Shown one piece after another: positions 1-10,935 of a stretch of 64,000 nucleotides of DNA. The notes beneath the pieces are model-generated. The model did not search any database. It had not been told where the DNA came from and saw only the letters and a list, made by a program, of their open reading frames with translations. This DNA is from Bacteroidota bacterium. GTDB lineage: Bacteria > Bacteroidota > Bacteroidia > 2-12-FULL-35-15. Position numbers and translations under genes: made by a program. Numbering within the stretch: position 1 is the first letter of the stretch; every line of letters starts with the position of its first letter. The DNA is taken from NCBI GenBank assembly GCA_947476185.1, contig CANJPX010000006.1, positions 28,495 through 92,494 on the forward strand. The letters are read 5' to 3'.

Positions 1-1
1 T

Positions 2-1258
2 CCTGTATTATCCACTACAACTAATTATTATGTAGAGAATTCAGTTGCAGGTGCCTCGCAATATGTCGGACCTTTAAACAATGCAATCGGTGCTGGTGGC
101 TACTTTACCGGGGCAACCTACCATTATTTGAAATTTACTTCGAGTAGTGCATTTAAATTAATTTCAGTTTGGGTGAATGCAAGTACTACTGCAAATAGAA
201 CTATTCAACTGAGAAATAGTGCAGGTACAGTATTGCAATCGACGATAATAAATATTCCTGCTGGATCATCACGTATTACGTTGAATTTTAATGTTCCTGT
301 TGGAACAGATCTGCAACTTGGAGTAGCTGGAGCAAATAATTTATATAGAAATTCTGTCGGTGGAGCATATCCTTATAACTTGAGTGGGGTTGTTTCAATC
401 ACAGGGAACAGTGCTGCTAATCTTGCATATTATTATTATTTTTATGATTGGGAGATTGCTCAATCTTGTATCAGCAACAGAGTAATCGTTTCAGCAATTA
501 TTAATCCAACGGATCCTGTGAGCAATGTTATTTCTTCACCGGATTTTGAAATATGTGCTGGTGATGTTGCATTGTTTAATGCTGCAATTACAAATGGAGG
601 AGGAACTCCTTTTTATCAATGGCAAGTAAATGGAATAAATGCCGGACCAAACAGTAGCACTTTTTCTTCCACCTCTTTAAATAATGGAGATGTAATTACA
701 TGTACTGTGAATTCATCAAATGTATGCGCAATAAATAATCCTGCAGCATCCAATGTAATTAATTTAATTGTTCATCCTTTGCCTACAACGCCAGTAATTA
801 CTTTGGCAGGAACAGGTTTAAATTCAGATGCTTTGACCGGAAATCAATGGTACAGCAGCTCGGGGCTGATCGTTGGTGCTAATGGAATAAGTTATACTCC
901 TACAGTTGATGATGGATATTTTGTAATTGTTACCGATCTGAATGGATGCAGTTCCGACACTTCTAACGTGATCAATTTTATTAGTACAGGAATCGTTTCA
1001 TTTGATGATAAGAGTATTATTCATATGTATCCTAATCCTTGCGGAGAAGAATTATTTATCGATGTGATTTCAAGCAGTAATAAGGAACTTACGGTTGAAA
1101 TAGTTAATCCTTTAGGTGTTTTGATTTTTGCTGAAAAATTCACAGGAAATAAATTAAAGATCAATAGCGGCACTTTTGCAAATGGTATTTATTTTCTAAC
1201 TGTTAAGAATGAAAATGAATTTCATACAGAAAAATTTATTGTAAAAAGAAAAAGTTAG
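2..1258 (+). CDS. T9SS type A sorting domain-containing surface/secreted protein (5' truncated by window)
   Basis: Frame is open from base 2 (PVLSTTTNYYVENSVAGAS...), so the listed TTG start is not real. C-terminus 'IIHMYPNPCGEELFIDV...ANGIYFLTVKNENEFHTEKFIVKRKS' is a typical T9SS C-terminal domain. Confidence 0.85.
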   Translation, partial: PVLSTTTNYYVENSVAGASQYVGPLNNAIGAGGYFTGATYHYLKFTSSSAFKLISVWVNASTTANRTIQLRNSAGTVLQSTIINIPAGSSRITLNFNVPVGTDLQLGVAGANNLYRNSVGGAYPYNLSGVVSITGNSAANLAYYYYFYDWEIAQSCISNRVIVSAIINPTDPVSNVISSPDFEICAGDVALFNAAITNGGGTPFYQWQVNGINAGPNSSTFSSTSLNNGDVITCTVNSSNVCAINNPAASNVINLIVHPLPTTPVITLAGTGLNSDALTGNQWYSSSGLIVGANGISYTPTVDDGYFVIVTDLNGCSSDTSNVINFISTGIVSFDDKSIIHMYPNPCGEELFIDVISSSNKELTVEIVNPLGVLIFAEKFTGNKLKINSGTFANGIYFLTVKNENEFHTEKFIVKRKS

Positions 1259-1266
1259 AAGTCGCT

Positions 1267-2469
1267 TTATTTTAATTTTGAATAAAGTAAAGAGCTGACT
1301 AGCATCATCAGAAGGCTAAATGCGATTAGACTTGTGTTATAGGATGGTATTCCATTCTTGCTCATCCAAATGGCGATGCCTTGTGAAAAAATTAAAAACT
1401 CGCTTGCAAGAAAGCCGATAAGAAATAAATAAATAACTATTCTGAATCGTTTTGAGCTATTAAAATAATCGTTTTCAATGCAAATAAAAACGATTGACAA
1501 AGTTATTACACCTATCAGAAATAAATGTAAATAGCCAATCATGAAATTTCTTATTTCATAGGATAGATTCGCGAAGTATGGAATCGATCCGATACATTGA
1601 AACAGGATTTTTGAAATCAAACAAACGATAATGATCTTTAAAATATTTTTACTGATGGGTTTTGTTTTATAACTCTTAGCATTAATTAGTGTAGAAAATA
1701 ATTTATATAGAAAAAAAAGAAAGATCACTTGCATACAGCTTCCAATTCCTGCCGCTGCATATAATACTCCTGAAGGCTTTGTCCATAAAAAGGATAAAAA
1801 TAATATCAGGAATGTTGAATAAAAAAGTGTTGCAAATACCTTTTTTAAAATACATGTATCGAATATTATTCCTTTTAATTCCATTGATCTCAATACAAAA
1901 GCAAGTATCGAAAATGTGAACCACCCATTGTATTGAAAGTGCAGGTAATAATAGATCGTATTAAAATATTGATTTGATCCGGTTCCGTATAACTTTATCA
2001 TTACAGGTAAGACAAAAGGGCCTACTGATGAAACAATCAAAAATAGAAGGGAAGCATTGGCAAACTTTTTTGTAAGTGTATGGATAGTTGAGTTGCCCTT
2101 AATATCCAAGTATATTGTGCGGGCAAACCAATAATATATTATTATATGAAGTGTAGAAAAGATTATTGAGAATAAAGCATAACCCTGTATGGGAAAAGAT
2201 ATCAGCATGCCTAAATTTACTATCTGAATTGAAATGAATTGTATTCTGTATTTTTTTGATGATTCGAGACTTCCTGTGGAGAAGAGATCAATATAAATTG
2301 CAAAAAGTGCAGAATACACCCATCCGAGAAATGCGATATGAGAGTGCGTATGCAAAATAAACTTGAAATTCAGATGAATGTCTATAAGGGCGAAGGATCG
2401 TAATATAACTCCCAGAATAGCAAGAATAATTAGATAAATATATGCTGTTCTGATATATAATTTATTCAT
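1267..2469 (-). CDS. Multi-pass membrane protein, distantly like heme-copper oxidase subunit I
   Basis: About 12 hydrophobic segments; His-rich motifs 'HTHSHIAFLGWVYSALF', 'YYYLHFQYNGWF', 'IGYLHLFLIGV'. Confidence 0.55.
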   Translation of the reverse strand: MNKLYIRTAYIYLIILAILGVILRSFALIDIHLNFKFILHTHSHIAFLGWVYSALFAIYIDLFSTGSLESSKKYRIQFISIQIVNLGMLISFPIQGYALFSIIFSTLHIIIYYWFARTIYLDIKGNSTIHTLTKKFANASLLFLIVSSVGPFVLPVMIKLYGTGSNQYFNTIYYYLHFQYNGWFTFSILAFVLRSMELKGIIFDTCILKKVFATLFYSTFLILFLSFLWTKPSGVLYAAAGIGSCMQVIFLFFLYKLFSTLINAKSYKTKPISKNILKIIIVCLISKILFQCIGSIPYFANLSYEIRNFMIGYLHLFLIGVITLSIVFICIENDYFNSSKRFRIVIYLFLIGFLASEFLIFSQGIAIWMSKNGIPSYNTSLIAFSLLMMLVSSLLYSKLK

Positions 2470-2596
2470 TTGTTAATGACGAATTTTATTCAAGGTAAAT
2501 TTAATAAAATACATCAGAATTCCGGAGATAAATGGAAGGAGCAATTTTAAAGCAATTTGGAAATTGTAATTGAAAATTTTAAATGAAATGGTTTTC

Positions 2597-3247
2597 TTAA
2601 TTATTCCATTTCTCTATTAAGTCGACAAATTCAGCCTCGATTGATAATCCTTTGTCTTGGGAATACCAGAGGTGTAGATTTTTCACAAATTCATCGTGGG
2701 GAACTGCAGGGTTGTTCGCTTTATATTCTTTAACCATTTTTTGTATTACAATTGGTCTCGGTCCCCATTCTCCGATTATTTCTTTTGAATTGGAATCGAT
2801 ACAAATTAATTTTGGTATTGACTTAGTTCCATTTGTCAAATGCAGATTCATTATTTCTTCGTTTTCATCACGAAGAATAATCTTTAAATTGATAAGCGGA
2901 TTTAACTCTGCGATTTTAGCGATTATTGGACCGTTTTGTGCACCATCTCCGCACCACGACTCCATGAGTAAGATCCAATCCCATTTAGCTGTCACATTTG
3001 CCAAAATGTTTTTGGTGTTTTCGCTATAAGAAAATGTTTTGTAAATTCTTTTTATTCTTTGAGCATTGATCTTTGTCGCTTCAATTCTCTCTGCACTCTC
3101 CTCTCCGGAACTTCTTCCGGATTCGGCAAGCATTGCTACTTTTGATTGGAACTCATGGAAGGAGAAAGGACTATTTAATTTATAGCGTGTTGATTCCATT
3201 TGTTTTTTTTGTTCTTTTATTTCTTTAAAATAAAAGTGTTTTATCAA
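2597..3247 (-). CDS. Thioredoxin family protein
   Basis: 'WILLMESWCGDGAQNGPIIAKIAEL' thioredoxin-like WCGD motif and 'GTKSIPKLICID'. Confidence 0.75.
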   Translation of the reverse strand: MIKHFYFKEIKEQKKQMESTRYKLNSPFSFHEFQSKVAMLAESGRSSGEESAERIEATKINAQRIKRIYKTFSYSENTKNILANVTAKWDWILLMESWCGDGAQNGPIIAKIAELNPLINLKIILRDENEEIMNLHLTNGTKSIPKLICIDSNSKEIIGEWGPRPIVIQKMVKEYKANNPAVPHDEFVKNLHLWYSQDKGLSIEAEFVDLIEKWNN

Positions 3248-3280
3248 TGAGTAGACGGACGTATAATAGCCCTGGTATCC

Positions 3281-3814
3281 TTAAGCAGTTAGTGTGCTTT
3301 TAATTTTAGCTAACCGTTCTTTAAGAGCAACTTTGTTTTTTTCTCCAAGCTCCAAATCAATATCTAAAAATCTGAAATAGATCTTTTCTAATTCATCTTC
3401 ACTGAATTGAGTTCTTGCAATCTCAAATACCTCTTCATTTTCTACAGCGATATGGTCAATCAATGCGTTAACATAAAACTCTAATTTATCTTGCGCATTT
3501 GATAAACTATTATCTTTTGTAAGTTGTTCAATTTCACGAATAAGTTCTCTGAAATCTTCATGATTCTCAAACATTTCCTGAACAACACCGGACTCAAGCA
3601 ATTCATTCGCTTTTACCATTTCAGGGAACAATACTTCTTCTTCTTTATGGTGATGATACTTATCTGCATATTCTCTGAAAAAAGAAATAAGTTGAAATAC
3701 TTGCTCTGAATAAACTTCAGGCTTATCAATTATTTTTCTTAACTCTAATGCTGTATTCGTTGCATCAGTTATTATATCATGTTCATCAAAAAGTAATTTA
3801 ATCGGGTCGTTCAT
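3281..3814 (-). CDS. Hemerythrin (HHE) domain protein
   Basis: 'DEH', 'YHHHKEEEVLFPEM', 'NHEDFR', 'DHIAVENEEVF' pattern of HHE cation-binding proteins; 8 bp downstream of korB. Confidence 0.85.
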   Translation of the reverse strand: MNDPIKLLFDEHDIITDATNTALELRKIIDKPEVYSEQVFQLISFFREYADKYHHHKEEEVLFPEMVKANELLESGVVQEMFENHEDFRELIREIEQLTKDNSLSNAQDKLEFYVNALIDHIAVENEEVFEIARTQFSEDELEKIYFRFLDIDLELGEKNKVALKERLAKIKSTLTA

Positions 3815-3821
3815 TTTCGTT

Positions 3822-4850
3822 TTAGTTTATTGTCCAGGTTTTCTCACCTGATAAAATTTTATTTAATGATATTTTGCCTTTTTTAGCAGTTACAGTATCA
3901 ATCTGGGCTACTAAATTTTCATCGTATACAGGACGTTCATTTGCGTAAATAATTCCAAAAGGACGCGGAAAATGAACGTCATTGAAAGTAGTATCGAAGA
4001 AACGTGAAAGAATATTAGCTTTCGTTTTATCCTTCTCATCGTGTATCCAAAGATCATTTGGTGAAATTTTGCTTTCGCTGATATTCACAATGATAGGAGT
4101 GATTCCTTCAAACTTGATCCCTTTTTCATCATTACTTCCAAAAACCAAAGGCTTATTATGTTCCAATAAAATAGCTTCTTCTTTTTTTGTTTCCTTATCG
4201 GAAAATGCAAAAAATGCAGTATCGTTAAATACCGGACAGTTCTGATACACTTCAACAAACGAAGTTCCTTTGTGAGCATGAGCACGTTTTAAAACGGCTT
4301 GCATGTGTTTAGGATCACGGTCAAGTGTGCGAGCTACAAAACTAGCTTTTGCTCCCAATGCTAATTCAGAAGGATTAAATGGTTCTTCGATGGAACCATA
4401 AGGGCTGGATTTTGTAACTTTTCCTCTTTCAGAAGTTGGGGAATATTGTCCTTTTGTTAAGCTATAGATCTGATTATTAAAAACTAAATAATTTACATCG
4501 AAATTTTTTCGCATCAAGTGGATGAAATGGTTCCCTCCGATTGAAAGCGCATCGCCATCACCGGAAACGATCCAAACACTTAGAGCTGGATTTGCAGCTT
4601 TTACGCCAGAGGCAATTGCTGCCGCTCTTCCATGGATGCTATGCATTCCATAAGTATCCATATAATAAGTGAACCGTGATGAACATCCGATACCTGAAAT
4701 AAACGCAAAATTTTCTTTCGGAATACCAAGATCAGGAAATACCGTTTGAACTTGCTTTAAAATAGAATAGTCTCCACATCCCGGGCACCATTTTACTTCC
4801 ATTTCGGAAGCGTAGTCTTTGGAGGTTAATTTAATTTCTGCTGTTTCCAT
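3822..4850 (-). CDS. korB: 2-oxoacid:ferredoxin oxidoreductase subunit beta
   Basis: 'VKWCPGCGDYSILKQVQ', 'SGIGCSSRF', 'VSGDGDALSIGGNHFIH' TPP-binding motifs. Confidence 0.92.
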   Translation of the reverse strand: METAEIKLTSKDYASEMEVKWCPGCGDYSILKQVQTVFPDLGIPKENFAFISGIGCSSRFTYYMDTYGMHSIHGRAAAIASGVKAANPALSVWIVSGDGDALSIGGNHFIHLMRKNFDVNYLVFNNQIYSLTKGQYSPTSERGKVTKSSPYGSIEEPFNPSELALGAKASFVARTLDRDPKHMQAVLKRAHAHKGTSFVEVYQNCPVFNDTAFFAFSDKETKKEEAILLEHNKPLVFGSNDEKGIKFEGITPIIVNISESKISPNDLWIHDEKDKTKANILSRFFDTTFNDVHFPRPFGIIYANERPVYDENLVAQIDTVTAKKGKISLNKILSGEKTWTIN

Positions 4851-4888
4851 TATATTTATTTTTATGGCTACTGATTGTTAATCGCAAC

Positions 4889-6760
4889 CTATAATAGTTC
4901 TTTAATTTTTGCTTTTAATTCGGGCGTTGTAAACGGCAGTCCCTGAACTTTTGAAAATCCAATCGCAGGTACTAAATATTTTGCTCTGATTAATTGCAAT
5001 AGTTGTCCGCAATTCATTTCAGGGATCAAAACTTTTTCATATCCTTTTAATAGGTCACCCAAATTTTTCGGAAATGGATTGATGTATTTCAAATGAATGT
5101 GTGCAACATCGTTCCCGTCTGCAATTAATTCACGAACGGCCGTTTTAATTGACCCTGCTGTTGAGCCCCAACCTAGAACGAGGACTTTTGCCTTTTCTTT
5201 ACCGCTATCCGGTTTTGCCAGTGGAATATGATCTGCAATTTTTTCAATTTTTGCAGCTCTTAATTTTGTCATTGTTTCATGATTCTTTGGATCATATGAA
5301 ACATTTCCTGTTTCATTTTGTTTTTCCAATCCTCCGATACGATGCTCTAAACCTTTTGTTCCTGGCTTGATCCAAGGACGAACCAAAAGCTCATTTCTTT
5401 TATAAGGTAAAAGAACATCATTATCTGAATTTACTTTATCAAGAAACTTTACTGATATTTTTGCAAGTTTATCTTCTGTTGGAAATAGCCATGGCTCTGA
5501 GCCATTTGCAATATAACCATCTGTCAATAAGATCACCGGAGTCATGTGTTCAACCGAAATTCTGCATGCTTCATAAGCCATTTCGAAACAGTCTGATGGA
5601 GAGGATGCAGCGATCACAGGAATAGGAGCTTCACCATGCCGTCCATGTAAAGCCATTAGCAGATCGGATTGTTCTGTTTTTGTTGGTAATCCTGTGCTGG
5701 GACCGCCTCGTTGAACATTTACTACAACTAATGGAATTTCCAACATTGTAGCCAAACCAAGAGCTTCAGTTTTTAAAGCCATTCCGGGACCGGATGTGGT
5801 TGTTACAGCAAGATTTCCTGCATATGACGCTCCGATAGCGGAACAGATCCCTGCGATCTCATCTTCTGCCTGTAAGGTTTTTACGCCGTTTGCCTTGTAT
5901 TTTGAAAGCTCGTGCAAAATATCAGTTGCAGGAGTGATAGGGTAGGAACCTAAAAATAATGGTAATCCGGATTTTTCTGCAGCAGCAATTAATCCAATGG
6001 CTGTAGCATGATTTCCTGTTATACTTCTATATTCTCCCGCCGGCAGTTTCGCCGCACTAACTTTAAATTGTGTATTGAAAATTTCAGTGTTTTCGCCGTA
6101 GATCCAACCTGCTCTTAATGTTTTTTCATTTGCAAGTGCGACTTCAGGTTTTTTGACGAATTTTTCTTCGATAAATTTCAGCGTATGATCCAATGGTTTA
6201 TCAAACATCCAGAATAGAACACCAAGAACAAACATGTTTTTAGAGCGTTCAATATCTTTTGTACCCAATCCGGAATCTGCAAGAGCTTCTTTTGTAAGTC
6301 TCGTTACATCAACTTGTAAAACAGTGTAATTGCTTAACGTGTCATCTTCCAGCGGATTAATTCCATCATGATATTGTGCTAAACCAAGATTTTTTTTGTC
6401 AAATCCTGCAGTATTTGCAATGATGAAGCCTCCCTTTTTTAAACGTGGAAGATCTACCTTCAAAGCTGCAGCATTCATGGCTACAAGAACATCATATTCG
6501 TCTCCGGAAGTAAATATTTCTTTGCTTCCAAAATGAACCTGGAATCCGGAAACCCCTGCAACAGTGCCTATCGGGGCACGTATTTCAGAAGGATAATCAG
6601 GGAAGGTACTGATATCATTTCCTAAAAAGGCCGCAGTATCAGAAAACTGCATTCCTGTTAATTGCATGCCATCACCTGAATCTCCGGAAAAACGTACAAC
6701 AACACTCTCCGACTCTAAAACTGTAGTTTTTTGAGGCGGAATACTTTTTAATGTATTCAT
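4889..6760 (-). CDS. korA: 2-oxoacid:acceptor oxidoreductase subunit alpha (gamma-alpha fusion)
   Basis: N-terminal gamma domain '[24 protein letters not shown]', then alpha domain '[19 protein letters not shown]', '[18 protein letters not shown]'. Confidence 0.92.
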   Translation of the reverse strand: MNTLKSIPPQKTTVLESESVVVRFSGDSGDGMQLTGMQFSDTAAFLGNDISTFPDYPSEIRAPIGTVAGVSGFQVHFGSKEIFTSGDEYDVLVAMNAAALKVDLPRLKKGGFIIANTAGFDKKNLGLAQYHDGINPLEDDTLSNYTVLQVDVTRLTKEALADSGLGTKDIERSKNMFVLGVLFWMFDKPLDHTLKFIEEKFVKKPEVALANEKTLRAGWIYGENTEIFNTQFKVSAAKLPAGEYRSITGNHATAIGLIAAAEKSGLPLFLGSYPITPATDILHELSKYKANGVKTLQAEDEIAGICSAIGASYAGNLAVTTTSGPGMALKTEALGLATMLEIPLVVVNVQRGGPSTGLPTKTEQSDLLMALHGRHGEAPIPVIAASSPSDCFEMAYEACRISVEHMTPVILLTDGYIANGSEPWLFPTEDKLAKISVKFLDKVNSDNDVLLPYKRNELLVRPWIKPGTKGLEHRIGGLEKQNETGNVSYDPKNHETMTKLRAAKIEKIADHIPLAKPDSGKEKAKVLVLGWGSTAGSIKTAVRELIADGNDVAHIHLKYINPFPKNLGDLLKGYEKVLIPEMNCGQLLQLIRAKYLVPAIGFSKVQGLPFTTPELKAKIKELL

Positions 6761-6776
6761 TTAGTTATGAATTTTT

Positions 6777-7124
6777 TTAAGGATGCAAAGAAGTTTTTTT
6801 AGCGAGTAGATCCTCATTTGATTCCACATTGTCAGGGTCTGGTACACAGCAGTCTACAGGACAAACGGAGGCACATTGCGGCTCATCATGAAATCCAACA
6901 CATTCGGTGCATTTATCCGGTACTATATAATAGAAATCATTAGATATTGCAGCGTGTTCAGTGTCTGCATCCGCAGTTATTCCGCTTTTTGAGGTAAAAC
7001 TACCTGTAATTTCAGTTTTGTCAGAGAATCTCCATTCTCCGCCATTTTCGTAAATCGCGCCATTAGGGCATTCTGGTTCGCAGGCTCCGCAATTTATACA
7101 TTCGTCGGTTATTTTAATTGCCAT
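6777..7124 (-). CDS. Dicluster 4Fe-4S ferredoxin (Alvin-like second motif)
   Basis: [12 protein letters not shown] and [18 protein letters not shown] (Cx2Cx8Cx3CP) motifs separated by an insertion; adjacent to korA. Confidence 0.9.
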   Translation of the reverse strand: MAIKITDECINCGACEPECPNGAIYENGGEWRFSDKTEITGSFTSKSGITADADTEHAAISNDFYYIVPDKCTECVGFHDEPQCASVCPVDCCVPDPDNVESNEDLLAKKTSLHP

Positions 7125-7244
7125 AGTGATTTTTTTTTATAATTTTATGTCGTAAAGGAATAGTAATTTAATTTTATATTCAATGATAGAAGTCATATTT
7201 TATTTACATCTCCGTAGATACTTTTGGCTCTAATAATAAACTGT

Positions 7245-7595
7245 ATGGGTTCAGCCTCTTTAATACTTTTACTTATTTGCGGAGTTGCTTTTGCCGCGGG
7301 CGGTATCCTCCTATCAAAGGCACTAGCAAAAACTTCTACTAATCCCCAAAAAGGAGAAACATACGAGTGTGGTATTCCTACTTCGGGAACATCTTTTATT
7401 CAATTTAATGTTGGTTATTATTTATTTGCACTTGTATTTCTTGTGTTCGATGTGGAACTTGTTTTTATGTATCCATGGGCTGTTGTAGTTAAGGAAATTG
7501 GGATGCCTGCATTTGTTGAAATATTAGTGTTCATGTTTATTTTATTCATGGGCTTGTTGTATGCTTGGAAGAAGGGAGCGCTAAAATGGGTTTAA
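7245..7595 (+). CDS. nuoA: NADH-quinone oxidoreductase subunit A
   Basis: '[42 protein letters not shown]' is the NuoA signature. ATG at 7245 preferred over the TTG at 7224. Confidence 0.93.
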   Translation: MGSASLILLLICGVAFAAGGILLSKALAKTSTNPQKGETYECGIPTSGTSFIQFNVGYYLFALVFLVFDVELVFMYPWAVVVKEIGMPAFVEILVFMFILFMGLLYAWKKGALKWV

Positions 7596-8113
7596 AGGAT
7601 AAGCTTGAATTTCCGGGTCAAGTTCACGAAACTCCTGATGGAGGATTTATGATCACTAAACTCGATGATGTAATAAATTGGGCACGTTCTAATTCTATGT
7701 GGCCTTTGGCATTTGGAACTAGTTGTTGTGCGATCGAAATGATGCATACAGTTAATGCTAAATACGATTGGTCTCGTTTTGGATTTGAGGTAATGCGTGC
7801 TACACCGCGTCAAGCAGATCTGATAATTGTTTCAGGAACCATTGTAATGAAAATGGCACCGGTACTTAAGCGATTATATGATCAAATGCCCGAACCAAGA
7901 TATGTTATTGCAATGGGCGCATGTACCATATCAGGTGGTCCATTCTTTTACAATACTTATTCCGTTGTGAAAGGAATTGATCATATTATTCCTGTTGATG
8001 TTTTTGTACCCGGCTGTCCTCCACGTCCGGAGGCTCTTTTACATTCAATGATCGCGTTACAGGAAAAAATTAAGAATGATGCCTATTTCAGAAAACAAGT
8101 AGATAAAAAATAA
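7586..8113 (+). CDS. nuoB: NADH-quinone oxidoreductase subunit B
   Basis: '[18 protein letters not shown]', '[23 protein letters not shown]'. ATG at 7586 overlaps nuoA. Confidence 0.95.
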   Translation: MGLKDKLEFPGQVHETPDGGFMITKLDDVINWARSNSMWPLAFGTSCCAIEMMHTVNAKYDWSRFGFEVMRATPRQADLIIVSGTIVMKMAPVLKRLYDQMPEPRYVIAMGACTISGGPFFYNTYSVVKGIDHIIPVDVFVPGCPPRPEALLHSMIALQEKIKNDAYFRKQVDKK

Positions 8114-8146
8114 TTGAAAGTAGTGTGTGAAATACACAAATTAAAG

Positions 8147-8602
8147 ATGACCAACGAAGAACTAAAAAATAGCTTTGCACAAATATTTCCAGCAGTCACT
8201 TTTGATGAAACTGGAGAATTTTTGACAGCTTTCATTCCTTCTGAAGCATTACTTCCGGTGATGAAAGAACTTCGTTCAAAAAAAGAACTTTATTTTGATT
8301 ATCTTTTTTGCTTAACATGTGTGGATTGGAAAGACCATTTGATGATGGTATATTTTCTAAATTCGAAAACCCACAATCATACAATTGTTGTAAAAGCAAA
8401 AATTACTGATACCATAAATCCGAAAATTGAATCTGTGTATGATATTTGGAAAACTGCCGAATTGAATGAAGATGAAATATTCGATCTTTTTGGAGTGAAT
8501 TTTTTAAATCATCCAAACTTGCGAAGAATCTTTTTAGAAGATGATTGGGTTGGATATCCATTGCGAAAAAATTATGTTGACGAACACATGATAGAATTAT
8601 AG
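8147..8602 (+). CDS. nuoC: NADH-quinone oxidoreductase subunit C
   Basis: 'WKTAELNEDEIFDLFGVNFLNHPNLRRIFLEDDWVGYPLRKNY'. The ORF track opens at 8114 with TTG; ATG at 8147 preferred. Confidence 0.9.
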   Translation: MTNEELKNSFAQIFPAVTFDETGEFLTAFIPSEALLPVMKELRSKKELYFDYLFCLTCVDWKDHLMMVYFLNSKTHNHTIVVKAKITDTINPKIESVYDIWKTAELNEDEIFDLFGVNFLNHPNLRRIFLEDDWVGYPLRKNYVDEHMIEL

Positions 8603-9724
8603 ATGTTACTAGGAGAAGAAGATCATTTCAACGAAGAAGGCGAATTTGTCATAAACATAGGGCCTCAGCATCCGTCAACACATGGTGTGTTGCGTTTGAA
8701 GGTGTGGCTTGATGGTGAAACAATTAAAAAAGTGGAACCGCATCTTGGTTACATCCATCGTTCCATTGAAAAAATGAGCGAAAGTTTTTCCTATCGTCAA
8801 TTTGGATATATAACTAGCCGGATGGATTATTTGTCGGCACACATGAATAATCAAGCATGTGCTTTAGTAGTTGAAAAAGCTTTACAAGTGGAGGTTCCTG
8901 CACGAGCACAAGTTATCAGGATTATTTTATGTGAGTTATCACGCCTTAGTTCTCATCTTTTATGGTTTGCTTCTGCCGGTCTTGATCTTGGTGGAGTGAC
9001 ACCTTTCTTTTATGCATTCCGCGAACGTGAAGCGATCAACAGCATTATGGAAGAAACTTGCGGAGCAAGGCTTACGCAAAACTTCATGGTTCCGGGTGGA
9101 ATTATTACTGACCTTCAACCCGATTTTCAAAAACGTATTAAGGAAGTGCTAAAACAATTCAAAGATAATTACCACGAGTATAATGAAATATTGATCGGCA
9201 ATGTTATTTTCCAAAATCGTATGAAGGATGTTGGAGTTTTGACAAGAGAAGATGCAATTGCCTTGGGTTGTACCGGTCCGGTAGCAAGAGCTTCAGGATT
9301 AAGCTGTGACATCCGGAAACATTATCCTTATGATGGGTATGAAAAAATTCAATTTGATGAAGTGATTTTAACAGGTGGCGACAGTTGGGCAAGATGTGAG
9401 GTGCGTATGGCTGAAATGTTACAATCGGTGCATATTATAGAGCAACTAATCGACAATATTCCCGAAGGCGATATTGTAGCTAAAACAAAAAATGTAATAA
9501 AATTACCGAAAGGCGAATTTTATCAACGTGTTGAAACAGCCCGTGGTGAATTAGGTGTTTATATTGTAAGTGATGGTGGTTCAACCCCCTATCGTTGCAA
9601 ATATCGTTCACCAAATTTTTCTAACTTAATGGCTATACCACATATTTCAAAAGGACATAAAATAGGTGATCTGATAGCGATCATGGCTACCATCGATTTG
9701 ATCATTCCTGATATTGACAGATAA
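8603..9724 (+). CDS. nuoD: NADH-quinone oxidoreductase subunit D
   Basis: 'NIGPQHPSTHGVLRLKVWLDGE', C-terminus 'DLIAIMATIDLIIPDIDR'. Confidence 0.95.
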   Translation: MLLGEEDHFNEEGEFVINIGPQHPSTHGVLRLKVWLDGETIKKVEPHLGYIHRSIEKMSESFSYRQFGYITSRMDYLSAHMNNQACALVVEKALQVEVPARAQVIRIILCELSRLSSHLLWFASAGLDLGGVTPFFYAFREREAINSIMEETCGARLTQNFMVPGGIITDLQPDFQKRIKEVLKQFKDNYHEYNEILIGNVIFQNRMKDVGVLTREDAIALGCTGPVARASGLSCDIRKHYPYDGYEKIQFDEVILTGGDSWARCEVRMAEMLQSVHIIEQLIDNIPEGDIVAKTKNVIKLPKGEFYQRVETARGELGVYIVSDGGSTPYRCKYRSPNFSNLMAIPHISKGHKIGDLIAIMATIDLIIPDIDR

Positions 9725-9820
9725 AATAGGAAATAGTAAAAAGTAAACAGGGAATAGAATTTATATAAATAAAAATTGAAGACACTATTATCATATAGCT
9801 TTTCGTCACTTGCAACACAC

Positions 9821-10870
9821 ATGCATAATTGGCTAAAGAATGTCATAACAAACGATCTGCTTTTGACAGTGACCGAACTGGTTATTATTGGAGTTTGTTT
9901 GTTGGTGTTCCTGATATTATTGGCTTTCTTCCTTGGATATATGGAACGTAAAGTTGCAGCATTCATGGAGCTTCGTTTAGGACCGAACCGTGTAGGACCA
10001 AAAGGGACTTTGCAAATTGTAGCCGATACAGTAAAGCTTTTGTTCAAAGAAGGTTTTACTCCGGATGCTGCAGATAAATTTTTATTTAATCTTGCTCCTG
10101 GAATTATTATTACTACCGCATTGTTGGCAGTAGCGCCAATAGCTTATGCTAAAGGGTTTCAGCTATGGGACATTAACATTGGTGTGCTTTATATTTCTTC
10201 AGTTTCATCTATGGCGGTCATCGGGATTTTGATGGCAGGTTGGTCAAGCAGCAATAAATATTCATTGATTGGAGCAATGCGTTGTGGTGCTCAAATTGTT
10301 AGTTATGAACTTTCAATTGGCTTGTCACTTATTTCAATCGTTGTACTAACCGGAAGTTTAAGTTTGAATGATATTGTTGAAAGTCAGGCTAACGGATGGT
10401 GGATATTTAAAGGACATATTCCTGTTCTGATATCATTTGTAATATTTGTCGTGGCTTCAACAGCTGAGATCAATCGTGCACCATTCGACTTGGTCGAAGC
10501 AGATCAGGAGCTTACCGGAGGTTTCAATACAGAATATGCAGGTATGAAATTCGCAATGTTCTTGATGGCGGAATACATTAATTTATTTGTTGTATCAGCA
10601 GTAGCAGCAACAATTTTCCTTGGAGGATGGATGCCATTCCATATTGGTGGCCTAACAGGGTTCAATCATATCATGGATTATATTCCATCATCTATTTGGT
10701 TTTTTAGTAAAACATTATTTATCATTTTTATTATTATGCAGTTCCGTTGGACTTTCCCACGTTTGCGTATCGATCAATTATTAAATTTAGAGTGGAAATA
10801 TTTGTTGCCGATAAGTATGGTGAATGTATTGCTTGTTACGTTGATGGCAATTATGGGTTGGCATTTCTAA
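9821..10870 (+). CDS. nuoH: NADH-quinone oxidoreductase subunit H
   Basis: 'ERKVAAFMELRLGPNRVGPKGTLQIVADTVKLLFKE', 'INRAPFDLVEADQELTGGFNTEY'. Start uncertain (TTG 9776 or ATG 9821). Confidence 0.93.
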   Translation: MHNWLKNVITNDLLLTVTELVIIGVCLLVFLILLAFFLGYMERKVAAFMELRLGPNRVGPKGTLQIVADTVKLLFKEGFTPDAADKFLFNLAPGIIITTALLAVAPIAYAKGFQLWDINIGVLYISSVSSMAVIGILMAGWSSSNKYSLIGAMRCGAQIVSYELSIGLSLISIVVLTGSLSLNDIVESQANGWWIFKGHIPVLISFVIFVVASTAEINRAPFDLVEADQELTGGFNTEYAGMKFAMFLMAEYINLFVVSAVAATIFLGGWMPFHIGGLTGFNHIMDYIPSSIWFFSKTLFIIFIIMQFRWTFPRLRIDQLLNLEWKYLLPISMVNVLLVTLMAIMGWHF

Positions 10871-10935
10871 TTCTTCAGTTGAAGAGGTGGCAGTGGAATT
10901 TGTAAGTAGTTTTTAAAATATTATTATAGAATAAG

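Noticed and set aside
2652-3029. Plus-strand 125-aa ORF inside the thioredoxin gene
   Set aside because: Antisense shadow of a well-supported minus-strand thioredoxin CDS; no recognisable domain.
9589-10047. Minus-strand 152-aa ORF across the nuoD/nuoH junction
   Set aside because: Antisense to nuoD and nuoH coding sequence and low-complexity; not a credible gene.
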